A DNA stretch of 64,000 nt from an uncultured Christensenella sp. (GCA_910584155.1 CAJTYG010000008.1:69306-133305); one strand, 5' to 3'. Shown: positions 8,351 through 19,098, numbered from the stretch's first letter. Numbers and translations are program-made. Notes: generated by a model from the letters alone, not told the origin.

Positions 8351-9178
8351 TTACAACTTTTGTACAAGGGCTTTCAGGCAGCTCTCAAAGCGCACTCCGT
8401 ATGGGTGCGAGCCGTCGTTTGGCGTGTGCTTTATGCAGTCCACAACAAAGTCCGCAGCGAGCTTTGCCGCCCCGTACTCGTCCTCGCCTGCGAGCAGCGA
8501 GCCCGTAAACGCAGATGCAAAAATGTCTCCCGTGCCGTGACAGGAACGGTCTTCCCTTGCGTGCTTATAATAACGCTTTATCTCGCCGTCGTATACGACG
8601 ACGCCTGTGGTTTTATCGTCATAGCCAACGCCCGTGAGCACGATTTTTTTTGCGCCCAACGCCTTAAGACCGTCAAGCAAATCATCGATATAACCCTCGT
8701 CATAGCTGAATTTATATTGCTTTCCCGTCAATAAACAAGCCTCGGTCACATTAGGCAAAATCACGTCCGCAACGGAGCAAAGCTCTTTCATTGCGCCTAC
8801 AAAGTCCATATCGAATGCGGGATACAGCTTGCCGAAATCGCCCATAACGGGATCCACTATCTTAAGTCCGCCGTCCTTGAGCCGAGCCCCAAACGTACCC
8901 TTTACTATGTCTATTTGCTCGGCGGTGGCAAGGTAGCCCGTATATATCGCATCGAAGCGTATATCAAGCTGCGCCCAATGCGCAAGTATCTTTTTCATTT
9001 CGTCTGTCATATCGAGGCAGGTGTAGCCCTTAAAGCCGCTTGTATGCGTGGACAGGACCGCCGACGGCAGCACGCACGTTTCCGTTCCGCATGCGGATAT
9101 GACGGACAAGGCTACGGTAAGCGAACACTGCCCGAAGCAGGATATATCCTGTATTGTAAGCGCTCTTTTATATCCCAT
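8351..9178 (-). CDS. pdxY: Pyridoxamine/pyridoxal kinase
   Basis: A ribokinase-fold kinase of 275 residues that phosphorylates pyridoxal or pyridoxamine to make PLP, the cofactor used by the neighbouring TrpB. Visible features are an N-terminal IQDISCFGQCSLT segment, the central DPVMGD, a VTEA substrate segment, and the C-terminal anion-hole motif CHGTGDIFASA with the catalytic Asp. The start at 9178 (MGYKRAL) has GAGGTG 6 nt upstream; a longer in-frame extension to 9331 has no ribosome site and an implausible sequence. It lies upstream of the T-box promoter of trpB on the same strand and is a separate unit. Confidence 0.9.
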   Translation of the reverse strand: MGYKRALTIQDISCFGQCSLTVALSVISACGTETCVLPSAVLSTHTSGFKGYTCLDMTDEMKKILAHWAQLDIRFDAIYTGYLATAEQIDIVKGTFGARLKDGGLKIVDPVMGDFGKLYPAFDMDFVGAMKELCSVADVILPNVTEACLLTGKQYKFSYDEGYIDDLLDGLKALGAKKIVLTGVGYDDKTTGVVVYDGEIKRYYKHAREDRSCHGTGDIFASAFTGSLLAGEDEYGAAKLAADFVVDCIKHTPNDGSHPYGVRFESCLKALVQKL

Positions 9179-9348
9179 ATAAACACCTCGCATATATGAT
9201 AACGCAAGCAGAGAAAAAAAGCCACGAAATGCGTACGCAATCAAATATATTTTTTTAAGCGGCGCCGAAAACCCGCCATAAATGCACAGAATGTGCAAAA
9301 GTTTAAGATTTATTAAGGTTTTAAGGCGCAAATTTTGAGGTATAGCGG

Positions 9349-9376
9349 TTTACAATTTTTGAGAAATATGTACAAT
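9349..9376 (+). promoter_or_regulatory. Promoter of the ABC transporter/exported-protein operon
   Basis: TTTACA (9349-9354), 16-bp spacer, TACAAT (9371-9376), about 50 bp upstream of the first gene. No other good promoter is apparent before the next three genes. Confidence 0.6.
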
Positions 9377-9429
9377 AATATATATACTGTAATATTATAG
9401 TAAGACGCACGCACGTATAGAGAGGGAAA

Positions 9430-10221
9430 ATGTCCGAAAATATCCATACAATTCCTGCAATAGAGATAACCGAGCTTGTCAAGCAATATCCGTCCGCAGA
9501 CGCTCCCGCCGTGGACAGGTTTTCGCTGGTGTGCTATCCCGGCGAGATAGTCGGGCTGTTGGGGCACAACGGTGCAGGCAAATCCACTACGCTCAAATGT
9601 CTGACGGGAATGCTGCCCTTCACGTCGGGAAGCATAAAGATAAACGGCTTTGACATAAAGACGTCGCCCGTAAAGGCAAAGTTTACGTTTGGCTTTGTAT
9701 CCGACAAGCACGACGTATTTGTGAAGATGACGGGCATACAGTACGTCAATTTTATGGCGGACGCATACGGCGTGAGCAAGTCCGAGCGTGCGGCACGCCT
9801 CGGCGAGCTTGAAGAAGTTTTTTGCCTCGGCGACCGTCTGAACGAACCTATCAGCACCTATTCGCACGGCATGCGCCAAAAGGTGTGTATGATGGGCAGC
9901 CTCATACACCGCCCAAAGCTTTGGATACTTGACGAGCCTATGATAGGTCTCGATCCCCTCACCTCGTCAAAGGTGAGCGAGTTTATGAAGCAGTACGCAG
10001 ATGAGGGCAACTGCATACTGTTTTCCTCACACAATATAAACTCCGTGCAGAAGATTTGCAAGCGGGCGGTCATAATAAACAAGGGCAAAAAGATAGACGA
10101 CTTCCGCTTTGATGAAATATCGCTGTCGGGCGACGAGCTTGAGGACTATTTCCTTGCACGCACGAGCGCAGAAGTAAATGCCGACACCGCAAAAAACGAC
10201 GAGGCTGCGCAAAATGAGTAG
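9430..10221 (+). CDS. ABC transporter ATP-binding protein (ABC-2 type)
   Basis: 263 residues with Walker A GHNGAGKST (45-53), an atypical signature TYSHGMRQK (about 143-151) and Walker B LWILDEP (164-170). It is a cytoplasmic ATPase of the ABC-2 exporter class (CcmA/NatA-like). The ribosome site AGAGGGA is 6 nt from the ATG. Its last bases overlap the permease start, so the two are translationally coupled. It heads a tight four-gene operon whose last two genes encode very large exported proteins. This suggests the transporter serves the cell envelope (inference). Confidence 0.93.
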   Translation: MSENIHTIPAIEITELVKQYPSADAPAVDRFSLVCYPGEIVGLLGHNGAGKSTTLKCLTGMLPFTSGSIKINGFDIKTSPVKAKFTFGFVSDKHDVFVKMTGIQYVNFMADAYGVSKSERAARLGELEEVFCLGDRLNEPISTYSHGMRQKVCMMGSLIHRPKLWILDEPMIGLDPLTSSKVSEFMKQYADEGNCILFSSHNINSVQKICKRAVIINKGKKIDDFRFDEISLSGDELEDYFLARTSAEVNADTAKNDEAAQNE

Positions 10222-11896
10222 ATATACGCTGCTGCTCAAAAAACAGGTGTTTGACGCTTTTCCGCTAAGCTCCAAAGCGTCCCGAAATAAAAATCTGATA
10301 AGCTATTTGCTTATGGCGGTGCTCATTGCCTGCATAATTGCGGCATTTGCGCTGATATTTTCACAGTTTACAAAGACCTACAGTCAAATAAAAATAAACC
10401 GAGTGCCCGACGTGAGCGCACGGCAGTTTGAAATTATGTCCGTCGTATACTTTGCGATGATAGTCGCATTTATCGTGACGGGCTCGAGTCACCTTTGCTA
10501 TACGCTTTTTGAAAACAGCGATATTGCCATTTTGATATCTATGCCCTTTTCCGCATTTGAGATATTCGCCTCAAAGCTCACGTGGCTGTACGTCAGGCAG
10601 ACGCTCGTTTCGCTGTTTGCGGTGCTGACGGTCAATCTTACGTTTTTTATATCCACAAATCTGATATCCGCCTACAACGTGCTGATGTCGTTTTTTGTTG
10701 CGCTGATACTGCCCATACTGCCGCTTTCCATAGCGGCCGTACTCGCATTGCCCTATTACTATCTCAAGCGCATAATCACCTCGCACTATCTTTTGAATTT
10801 TGCCGCAATGACTGCGCTGCTTGTGGTGTTTTGCATACTGTACGCAAAGCTTTTCGGCATAGCGGAAAACCTTTTGGGCACAGGCAGACTGTCGTCGCTG
10901 TTTAACGAGCGCACTATGCTGCAAATCGCAAACTTTGCAAAAAACGCATATCCCGCAAACCTCATAGCAGGCATTATGCTTGGCAGGGACATAGGCAAAA
11001 ACATAGGCATTTTGCTTGGCATACTTTTGGGTGCGCTTGCGATAGGGCTGCCCGTGATACACGCAATATTTATAAAAGTCACGCAGACGGGCTTTGGCGC
11101 ACACGTGCCGCACGTGAGCCATAAGGAGCTGCGCTTTATCAGGCGCAACCGCATTTTGAGCCTGATAAACAAGGAATTTATCACCGTGCTGCGCACACCC
11201 GGATACGCCTATATGTATTTTGCAACGGCGATAATAATGCCCGTGATGTCCTACTATTCCGCAAAGCTCGGCACGTCGCTGCTTGGCGGAATGCTTGGCA
11301 ACGTCCGCTTCGATTTTGAGCTTTGCACGTTTATCGTCATACTGTACGCCACGCTGACAAACACGTTTTGCTCAACAAACATAAGCCGTGACGGATATAT
11401 GAGCATGATGCAAAAAACTCTGCCCTATTCGCCTCAGCAGATACTTTCCGCCAAAATGATTTTCAGCGGCATAGTGTCCGAGGCAAGCATACTCATCACC
11501 TGCATAACGCTTTGCGCATCGGGGCTCGAGGGCGCAGGCGACGGCGTGGTCACGTTTATATCCGCATCTATGCTTGCGGCGGCGCAGATAATGTTTGCAA
11601 CAAGGCTCGACTTAAATCACCCGCATTTTTCACGCTCCGACGACGGCGAAATAAAAGAGGCAAACACCACCGTATCGGTGATAATACTCGTCGGACTTGC
11701 GGTTTGCCTTGCCATAGGCGTACTGCTTTTGTATAACACCGTGTCCGGTCTTATCACCGGCACTCCGAGCGCAACCGACAAGGGCATAAGCTATGCGTAT
11801 TCGCTTGCGATACCCTTTGCGCTGCTTGCCGCAGCGGCTGCGTTTTTCTTTGTAAACCTGAAACAGGTCTATCAAAACCTTGACGCCGAGAGGTAA
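10214..11896 (+). CDS. ABC transporter permease, multi-spanning
   Basis: 560 residues from the ATG at 10214, which overlaps the ATPase stop (ATGAGTAG). Many hydrophobic helices are visible: one near residues 25-50, a pair near 75-100, a block at about 125-225, and a large C-terminal block. The substrate cannot be read from the sequence. The length and pattern suit an ABC-2 permease with two bundles of about six helices on one chain. The gap to the next gene is 2 bp. A longer in-frame start at 10178 lies inside the ATPase gene and lacks a ribosome site. Confidence 0.88.
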   Translation: MSRYTLLLKKQVFDAFPLSSKASRNKNLISYLLMAVLIACIIAAFALIFSQFTKTYSQIKINRVPDVSARQFEIMSVVYFAMIVAFIVTGSSHLCYTLFENSDIAILISMPFSAFEIFASKLTWLYVRQTLVSLFAVLTVNLTFFISTNLISAYNVLMSFFVALILPILPLSIAAVLALPYYYLKRIITSHYLLNFAAMTALLVVFCILYAKLFGIAENLLGTGRLSSLFNERTMLQIANFAKNAYPANLIAGIMLGRDIGKNIGILLGILLGALAIGLPVIHAIFIKVTQTGFGAHVPHVSHKELRFIRRNRILSLINKEFITVLRTPGYAYMYFATAIIMPVMSYYSAKLGTSLLGGMLGNVRFDFELCTFIVILYATLTNTFCSTNISRDGYMSMMQKTLPYSPQQILSAKMIFSGIVSEASILITCITLCASGLEGAGDGVVTFISASMLAAAQIMFATRLDLNHPHFSRSDDGEIKEANTTVSVIILVGLAVCLAIGVLLLYNTVSGLITGTPSATDKGISYAYSLAIPFALLAAAAAFFFVNLKQVYQNLDAER

Positions 11897-11898
11897 AT

Positions 11899-14800
11899 AT
11901 GAAAAAGCTTGTCACAGCACTTATTATCGTACTTCCCCTCGTGCTCGTCGTCGCACTGTTTGCGGTGACGGGCATCACACGTATTTCCGCCGATATTCCC
12001 GCAACGGGCATCGTCATAAACAACAAGGGTGCGGACGGCGTTTTGTTTTTTGATTTATCCGACTACAGCTCGCCTTTATATGAGGACGACCTCGGCATAG
12101 AGGTTTTGCCACGCATTGCGAGCAACCGCAAATACAGCCTTAAAATAACCGACATAAGCGGCGAAAATCCGTCCGATATCGTCACGAGAGAGGACAACGG
12201 CGCATTCACGCTAAACGGCGTGGGCATTGCAAAGCTGACGTATACGAGCCGTGACGGCGGCTACAGCGACAGCGTTCTGTTCAACGTCACGACAAGCGGA
12301 CCGCTTGGCTTTACACCGTTCATATCCGACGCAAGCGGAAATGCAATAGAACTCGAACCCGCAGCCGACGCCGACTATCAGGTGACGCTAAAGAGCGGCG
12401 ATTATACGATGAGCGGCATATACAACCCGTCCGCCGTAAGCCCGAGCTTGGCGACTTATGAGAGCTTAAACGACAAAATCGCATACTTTACTGATACAAA
12501 CGGCAGGTTTAAAGCCCGTTTTGGCGGAACCGCCATACTTAAAATGACTGTTGACGGCGCACGTGGACCGCTTGTCAAAACGGTGAAGGTCACCGTTTTG
12601 CCCTCGCCCGTCACGATAGACGGCTATGACGCAAGCGGTGAAAACGTGAGAATATATGCGCCTCTTAACGCCGCAGCGGTATCGTTTGGAATACAGTCAC
12701 AAGCATATTTAAATGCAAACGAAATATCCGTTGTAAACCCAAACATAAGCTCGTTTACGGTCAAGCCCGTCGCCGACGTAGCGGGGGCTTATATCGTCAC
12801 GCTTAACTTTACGGCGGCACCTACGCAGCCGACGGAGTATGCCTGTACGCTTGCGCTCGGCACAAAAAGCTACGGCTTCTCAATACGTTTTGACGACAGA
12901 AGCTTCAGCGTATATTCGCCCTCAACGCCAAACGGAAACGGCGAAATACTGCTACCCGTAGGCTCGCCGTCACGTGTGACGGTCGCCTGCACGCCCTACA
13001 GCGCAAATATGCGATATGAATTTTCACTGAGCGAGCAGGACCATATGCGCATACTTTCCTCGCAAAACGACAAATGCGTTTTGCAGGCGGATACGGTAGG
13101 CTACGCAACGCTGAGGATAAAATGGACGGAGCTTGACGGCGACGGGGGCGAGGTCGCATCGGGCACGGAGCTTCGCACGCTGCACTCGATAAACGCATAT
13201 ACTTCTATCCTGTTTACAAAAAATGCGGACAGCTACGGTCTTAGCTCAATGCCCGCAGTAGCAAGCCACCGCTATGCTATGGACGGAAACGTCGAAATAA
13301 ACAGCTTTGCAAGCGGCTTTAAGGCATACGGTAGGGACGGACAGCCCGCCTCCGCAGAGGATATTACCTTTTTGTCGTCGGATCCGTCTATTGCGACCGT
13401 TACGCTTGAAAACAACGAGCTTTATATAACCGTCACGGGCAGCGGCGAGGTGCGTATAACCGCAACGTGGAAATACGGCGCACAGCTTGGCGTAGCTCCC
13501 GCAACCTTTGATTTTTATGCGGTGAACGGCATTGAGGTGACGGACTATATCTCGCTGAAGCGCACGCTCGATAGCGAACGTACGGTCGTGCTTGCAAACG
13601 ACGTATATCTCGGCGAAAACCTGTTTGAACAGACGGCGGACGGCGCACGTCGCCCCAAATACGACGAAGCCACTATGCGTGAAAAGCTTTTGCAGTACAC
13701 GGGCGAGCTGCCCACCACAGGCGATTGGCAGTATTATGAGAACATAGGACTGCCTAAGCCCACCGTGCGCTATTGCCTTGACATAACCGAGGATATTTAC
13801 GGCAACGGACATCAGATAAACGCCGACTACATCACCGATATGCTTGACAGCACCGACACGCCGTATGACTTCTCACTGTTTAAAGGTCCGCTCGACTTTG
13901 TGGCAACCAACAGCGAGGGTATCAAGCTTGCCGCCGTCAAGGGACAGGACAACATTGTATTTTTGATACGCACGGACGGCGTAAGGGTGGAAAACACCGT
14001 GCTGAAGGGCTGCGACGACAGCACCCTGTATGAGGACGGAGCAATAAATCTGTCGCTTTTAAACAATATGGGCACGACTCTCGAGATAATGGCGGACGCA
14101 AGCGTAACGCACTGCCGCATTATGAACGGGCGCACCGTCGTAAGAGTTTTCGGACGTGACGGAATTGACAATAAGTCGAACGTAAACGCCAACGACGAGC
14201 GCATTTGCGTAAATATAGACGGCTGTATTTTGCAAAACGCACGTGAATTTTTGCTGAAAGCAGGCACAAACCGTATGCTGAAGGGCGATGCGGAAAATCC
14301 CTCGCCCTCGCTTATGAGAGCGGACGGAAGCGAATACGGCGCATACAACTCGCCCGCCTGCGACAGCTATGCAAACGACGCATACTTTGAGGATAATTTT
14401 ATTCTCACCGACATAACCCTTTCGGACAGCATACTGCGCACGAGCGGTCTGTTTGCAATAGGTATGGAAAGCCATTTTGCGGGACCTATGCTCGCAGGCT
14501 CCGACAAAACGCTGTTTCAGCTTGAGGGCTGGCACGACCTTGCCGGCACAAGCTATCCCGCCATACTGCGCCTTAAGGGCGACGTTGTGCTTGCCGATTG
14601 GAAGGACATCGCCTCTGTGGACAGCTCTACACTGATAGAGTCCAACAGCTCACAGGAATCGCTTGCGTTTTTGTCGCTTAATATTGCGGAAATGCTGAAG
14701 ACAGTACAACAGTTTGGCGGTGAAAAATACAGCGACCTCATAGCTCAAAGGGGCGACGAAAAATTTGTGCACGGCGGCATAGCGTTTTTCGGAGGCGGCA

Positions 14801-15009
14801 AAAACTACTCTATACTTGACGTATCTCAATATACCTTTGAGCAAATGAACGACTACACGATAAACCTTGATATACTCAAAAATTCGTCAAACGGCACTAT
14901 AGCAAATCAAGGCTTGCTGCTGCCGCTTGCGGCAGGTCCGTATGACTTCCGCTTTGTTATGTTTGACGCAACCAGCAGCTTTGACTACGACGCACAAAAC
15001 AAGCTTTAA
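11899..15009 (+). CDS. Large exported protein with Ig-like region and predicted beta-helix; function unknown
   Basis: 1036 residues with an N-terminal signal-anchor (about 4-27: KKLVTALIIVLPLVLVVALF) and no lipobox; the rest is extracytoplasmic. The middle has repeated Ser/Thr/Val-rich stretches such as ITFLSSDPSIATVTL and VRITATWKYG, typical of bacterial Ig-like (Big_2) folds. After about residue 550 the sequence changes to short repetitive beta-strands (TVVLANDVYLGENLF, then a series of hydrophobic strands with Asn and Asp turns). This suits a pectate-lyase-like right-handed beta-helix. It is packed between the permease and the next lipoprotein (2-bp and 24-bp gaps), so all four products probably work together at the surface. 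No catalytic motif was recognised. Confidence 0.8.
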   Translation: MKKLVTALIIVLPLVLVVALFAVTGITRISADIPATGIVINNKGADGVLFFDLSDYSSPLYEDDLGIEVLPRIASNRKYSLKITDISGENPSDIVTREDNGAFTLNGVGIAKLTYTSRDGGYSDSVLFNVTTSGPLGFTPFISDASGNAIELEPAADADYQVTLKSGDYTMSGIYNPSAVSPSLATYESLNDKIAYFTDTNGRFKARFGGTAILKMTVDGARGPLVKTVKVTVLPSPVTIDGYDASGENVRIYAPLNAAAVSFGIQSQAYLNANEISVVNPNISSFTVKPVADVAGAYIVTLNFTAAPTQPTEYACTLALGTKSYGFSIRFDDRSFSVYSPSTPNGNGEILLPVGSPSRVTVACTPYSANMRYEFSLSEQDHMRILSSQNDKCVLQADTVGYATLRIKWTELDGDGGEVASGTELRTLHSINAYTSILFTKNADSYGLSSMPAVASHRYAMDGNVEINSFASGFKAYGRDGQPASAEDITFLSSDPSIATVTLENNELYITVTGSGEVRITATWKYGAQLGVAPATFDFYAVNGIEVTDYISLKRTLDSERTVVLANDVYLGENLFEQTADGARRPKYDEATMREKLLQYTGELPTTGDWQYYENIGLPKPTVRYCLDITEDIYGNGHQINADYITDMLDSTDTPYDFSLFKGPLDFVATNSEGIKLAAVKGQDNIVFLIRTDGVRVENTVLKGCDDSTLYEDGAINLSLLNNMGTTLEIMADASVTHCRIMNGRTVVRVFGRDGIDNKSNVNANDERICVNIDGCILQNAREFLLKAGTNRMLKGDAENPSPSLMRADGSEYGAYNSPACDSYANDAYFEDNFILTDITLSDSILRTSGLFAIGMESHFAGPMLAGSDKTLFQLEGWHDLAGTSYPAILRLKGDVVLADWKDIASVDSSTLIESNSSQESLAFLSLNIAEMLKTVQQFGGEKYSDLIAQRGDEKFVHGGIAFFGGGKNYSILDVSQYTFEQMNDYTINLDILKNSSNGTIANQGLLLPLAAGPYDFRFVMFDATSSFDYDAQNKL

Positions 15010-15033
15010 ACACGTATGAAAAGGGGGCGCACC

Positions 15034-18000
15034 GTGAAACACACCTTAAAACGCAACGTAATATTGATTTTTTGTCTGATGACAGCTCTTGCGCTTTGCG
15101 CAGGCATACTGACCGCCTGCACTAAAACCGTGCCGAGCGAGGACAAAATTTATGTGATACTCGACTACAACGACGGAAGCGGAAAGACGGAAACCGTAGA
15201 ATACACCTCTGCACTGCCAACCCCTACACGTGAGGGCTTTTCCTTTGACGGTTGGACGGTCGACATCGAAGGACAGACGCCTGTCACAAACGTGACAAGC
15301 GGAATGACCGTTTATGCGCAATGGTCTAAATTGCGCTACACGGTAAACTTTTATGTAAACAACACCTTTGTTAAAACCTGCGCCGTTGAGCACGGCGAGA
15401 GTGCGCAAGCTCCGCTGCCGCAGGATTTTCAAACGCTTATACCCAACGACTACGTCTTTGACTGCTGGGATAAGGATTTTGACAATATTACCTCTTCCCT
15501 CACCGTCAACGCAGTGCTGAAAGTATCAAACGCACGTGCACGCTTTATGAGCGAGGTCGGCGCAGGCAGAATCACGCTGTTCACACAAAAGGGACTTATC
15601 GGCAAGCCCGTATCTATCCCCGACAATATCCCGACAAGACGTGGCTATGAGTTTATAGGTTGGCATAAGGCGGACGGCACTGTTTACAGCGAAACGGACG
15701 TTTTTGAGGCAGAAATCCTGTATTTTGCGCACTGGAAACCGCTTGCGCCCACTATGCCGACGGTGAGCGGATTGAAAACTTTTACCTACGGCTCGGCGCT
15801 TGACCTCACGTCGGGCGACGCAAGAGAGTATCTCGGCATAACCTACGACTACGCTTGGCTGAAAGACAACACCGTGCTAAGCAACGAAAAAACGCTTAAT
15901 ATGAGCCGTATAAATGCGGGCGAACATAAGTTTAACCTACGCATAACCGCCCACACGAGCATAAACGGCTATAAAGACAGCGTAAGCAATGCGTGGGAAG
16001 TTGCCGTGACGGTAAACAAAGCAAAGCTTATCGCAACCGTTGCACCTCAAAATGTTGAATTCGGAAGCTCGTTATCCCTTAGCAATCTCGCAATATCCTA
16101 CGATGGCTTTAAGTTTGACGACGGCGAAAGCGTTATAAAAAGTATTGAGCTTTTAGAAACAGATTATCAAAAATATTCGCTTCCGACACGAAGCTACTTC
16201 TTTGCACTCGATATAAAAGCCGACAACTATGAGGTCGTAAACAATGACGGACTCGCACCGTCGGGCGATATCAACGTACTTAAAGGAAGAATACGTATAA
16301 ACGGCGATATGCTGATGAAGCAATACGACGGCAACGTACTGACAAAGACCTACACCGAGCTTGACGTTTTAGGCGTAGACTATACCGATATGCGCCTTGT
16401 GCTTACGGTCTGCACAACATCTGCAAACACGGGCGTTTACACCGAAGCGGACGGACTTATCATAACCGAGTGCTCCGTCACTTTAAACGAAACATCGCAG
16501 GTCATAACGTCGGGCTTTGATTTTTATTTAAACATCAATGCCTATATCACGCCTGCCGACGTAGCTTATGACGGCGCCGCACACAGCGCAGGCTTATGCG
16601 AAGAGAACGCCTCTATAAGCTATTCTATAGACGGCGCAGAATATTCGGAACAGGCTCCGTCCTTTGTAAATGCGGGCAAATATGAAATTTATGTACGCTT
16701 TCAAAAAGGGAATACAGGCTATATAGAAAAATACGTTTTCAACGTAAATAAGGCATACGTTAAAATAACCTTTGACGATATATCTCTGCCCGTAGGCTCG
16801 GGCGTGCCGACCTACACCTATCATATGAGCGGCGCAGGCGCAAGCCTCGTAACCATAACGCCTGTGTGCGCATACACACCGTCGAGCGAGGCGGGCGAAT
16901 ATGCTATCACCTGCAATTTACAAAACACGGATAATATCGACTTTTCCGTTACGGAAGGCACGCTCACCGTGCTTGCCGCAAACATACAAAAGCCCGTGCT
17001 TACGTTGACGCTCGAGGGCAAAACGCAGATAGTTTACGGCGATACAATGCCCGTCTATACGGTATCGGGCGTAAGCGGACTTATCGACGGCGACAGCTTT
17101 GACGACGTTGTAAGCGGCACGCTGAACATAAGCTGCGACTATATCGCAAACCCTTGCGCAGGCACCTTTGCTCTGACCGTAAACGGCTTGACGTCTGAAA
17201 AATACGATATAACAACAAACGCAGTTCTCACAGTGACTAAAGCGCCTCTCACACTGTCGGCAAACGAACATTCGCCCATTGCTTACGGCTCGCCCGTGCC
17301 AAAAGACTTCTCGTTTACGGCAAACGGTTTTAAATTTAACGATAATATATCGCTGCTTAAAAGCGTAAATGTTGCAACCACGTATACGCAGCGTGCGAGC
17401 GCTTCTCAAAAATATGAAATTTTTGTTGATTTAAAAGGCATAAATCTCAAAAACTACGAAATATCCACTGTATCTGCGCAGCTTACCGTGACAAAGGCGC
17501 AGCCGCAGATAATACTGCCCTTTGACGGCAATTTATTGCTCAATTACACAGGCGATATGTACGACTTTAGGGCAGAACTAAATCCGCAAACCACAAATAC
17601 GGACGAAAATGTCAAAATATCTCTTGATATGATTTGCGGAAGCAGCGGCGGTATTTATAATATAAAGCTTACGACAGCAGAAACGGAAAACTATTTGCAA
17701 GCTACGGCTATGGCAACTATATGCATTTTATCAGCAAAGATAGGCAATGCGCTGTATACCCTTGAAGACGCTCTCGAGGTCGGCGGAAATATAATGCTTA
17801 TAGGCGACGCTTTTCTTACAAAAAATGCTCAAATAAAACAAGGCACGAAGCTCACTATCCCCTGCCGTGAGGACGGCACGCTGTATGCGTATGCAAGCAT
17901 CGATTACAACACTGCCAACCGCTATCTCAATCCTTTGACGGAAAGCCTGCTTTATGAGCTGACTTTAAGAAACGGCTCAACGCTCACAGTAAACGGTACG

Positions 18001-19098
18001 CTTGAGGTAGGCGGCGAGATAGGTCAGCACGGCGGCTCTTATCAGGGTCATACGACGGGAATGCACAGTATAGTTCAATGCCTTGAAAACTCTTCTATTA
18101 TAGTAAACGACGGCGGTATTATCGATTGTATAGGCGGATTTATCATCGGCGACAGCGGCACGCTCACGGTAAATGAAGGCGGCACGCTCAAGCACAACTT
18201 TGCCGTGCTATATTTCAGAGGTGGCACGTCTACTGTAGGTAGCTTTCAACAGGGCGGAATCGCTCCGTTTAACGTATTCGATATGCCAAACGTGCAAATG
18301 GAGCAAAGGATAAATCACGGCGCAACCGTCATAGCACACTGCGATTTATATGCAAGCGGAAACCACAATACTGCCGACATAACCGTCGTAGACACAGACA
18401 ACGCACTGTTTAATATTGCCGATAAAAACAGCTATCTCTTAGTTTATCACAACAGAGCCTTCGGGACTGCCGCACCTCGGATGTCTGTTTCAACCTACGG
18501 CAATGTGCGCATAGGGTCGCTCAAACTGACGATAAACTTTATCGTAGAGGTGACTGTGGATATGGCTGAGGTTATCTGCCCTCTCAGCTATATTATAGAT
18601 TTGCATATTTTTGGAAATCTTGCCGTAGCCAACCGCTTTAAACTTCTGCCGGGTGCACACATAACGGTAGAAAATGGCGGCGAGCTCATTCTGCTTGACG
18701 GCGGCGGACTTATCACATACACACACGATTGGGAAGACAGCACCTTCGTCGACTTTGAGGGCAACCCCATATCAGGTCCTCTGCCCGGCTCCGAAACATG
18801 GTATCCGCACGACAAAGCGGACGCATTTCTTATGATACTCGGCAAATTGACGGTGCAAAGCGGCGCATTTATCGCTGGCAACGTGCGTGCTCAAAACGGC
18901 GCAGAGCTGATACTGTCAGATGGCGCCGTCACATCTGCGACCAGCATAGAAGGCGTTGCCGTTGCAGGCGCAGGCGGACAGGTATGGCACAAAACCGCAG
19001 TCATAACAAAAACGCTTGCAGGCATAAATGCCGACGGAAATTCCACCACTCTTGAAGCAGGCAACACTTATAGATATATTGACGGCGAGTTTAAATAA
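15034..19098 (+). CDS. Giant lipoprotein with InlB-like, MBG-like and beta-helix regions
   Basis: 1354 residues. I prefer the GTG at 15034 (AGGGGG 6 nt upstream) over the ATG at 15016, which has no ribosome site. The signal peptide ends in a lipobox, LTAC, with Cys29 as the lipidated residue. Next come InlB-type repeats (GFSFDGWTVDI, TVYAQWSKLRY, GYEFIGWHKADG). A long middle of MBG/YDG-like units follows, with recurring TYGSALDL, VYGDTMPVY and AYGSPVPKDF openings. The last 400 residues are beta-helix-like (GSTLTVNGTLEVGG, GTLTVNEGGTLKHN). There is no sortase signal. It is the final gene of the ABC operon; an adhesive or wall-associated role is inference. Confidence 0.83.
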   Translation: MKHTLKRNVILIFCLMTALALCAGILTACTKTVPSEDKIYVILDYNDGSGKTETVEYTSALPTPTREGFSFDGWTVDIEGQTPVTNVTSGMTVYAQWSKLRYTVNFYVNNTFVKTCAVEHGESAQAPLPQDFQTLIPNDYVFDCWDKDFDNITSSLTVNAVLKVSNARARFMSEVGAGRITLFTQKGLIGKPVSIPDNIPTRRGYEFIGWHKADGTVYSETDVFEAEILYFAHWKPLAPTMPTVSGLKTFTYGSALDLTSGDAREYLGITYDYAWLKDNTVLSNEKTLNMSRINAGEHKFNLRITAHTSINGYKDSVSNAWEVAVTVNKAKLIATVAPQNVEFGSSLSLSNLAISYDGFKFDDGESVIKSIELLETDYQKYSLPTRSYFFALDIKADNYEVVNNDGLAPSGDINVLKGRIRINGDMLMKQYDGNVLTKTYTELDVLGVDYTDMRLVLTVCTTSANTGVYTEADGLIITECSVTLNETSQVITSGFDFYLNINAYITPADVAYDGAAHSAGLCEENASISYSIDGAEYSEQAPSFVNAGKYEIYVRFQKGNTGYIEKYVFNVNKAYVKITFDDISLPVGSGVPTYTYHMSGAGASLVTITPVCAYTPSSEAGEYAITCNLQNTDNIDFSVTEGTLTVLAANIQKPVLTLTLEGKTQIVYGDTMPVYTVSGVSGLIDGDSFDDVVSGTLNISCDYIANPCAGTFALTVNGLTSEKYDITTNAVLTVTKAPLTLSANEHSPIAYGSPVPKDFSFTANGFKFNDNISLLKSVNVATTYTQRASASQKYEIFVDLKGINLKNYEISTVSAQLTVTKAQPQIILPFDGNLLLNYTGDMYDFRAELNPQTTNTDENVKISLDMICGSSGGIYNIKLTTAETENYLQATAMATICILSAKIGNALYTLEDALEVGGNIMLIGDAFLTKNAQIKQGTKLTIPCREDGTLYAYASIDYNTANRYLNPLTESLLYELTLRNGSTLTVNGTLEVGGEIGQHGGSYQGHTTGMHSIVQCLENSSIIVNDGGIIDCIGGFIIGDSGTLTVNEGGTLKHNFAVLYFRGGTSTVGSFQQGGIAPFNVFDMPNVQMEQRINHGATVIAHCDLYASGNHNTADITVVDTDNALFNIADKNSYLLVYHNRAFGTAAPRMSVSTYGNVRIGSLKLTINFIVEVTVDMAEVICPLSYIIDLHIFGNLAVANRFKLLPGAHITVENGGELILLDGGGLITYTHDWEDSTFVDFEGNPISGPLPGSETWYPHDKADAFLMILGKLTVQSGAFIAGNVRAQNGAELILSDGAVTSATSIEGVAVAGAGGQVWHKTAVITKTLAGINADGNSTTLEAGNTYRYIDGEFK

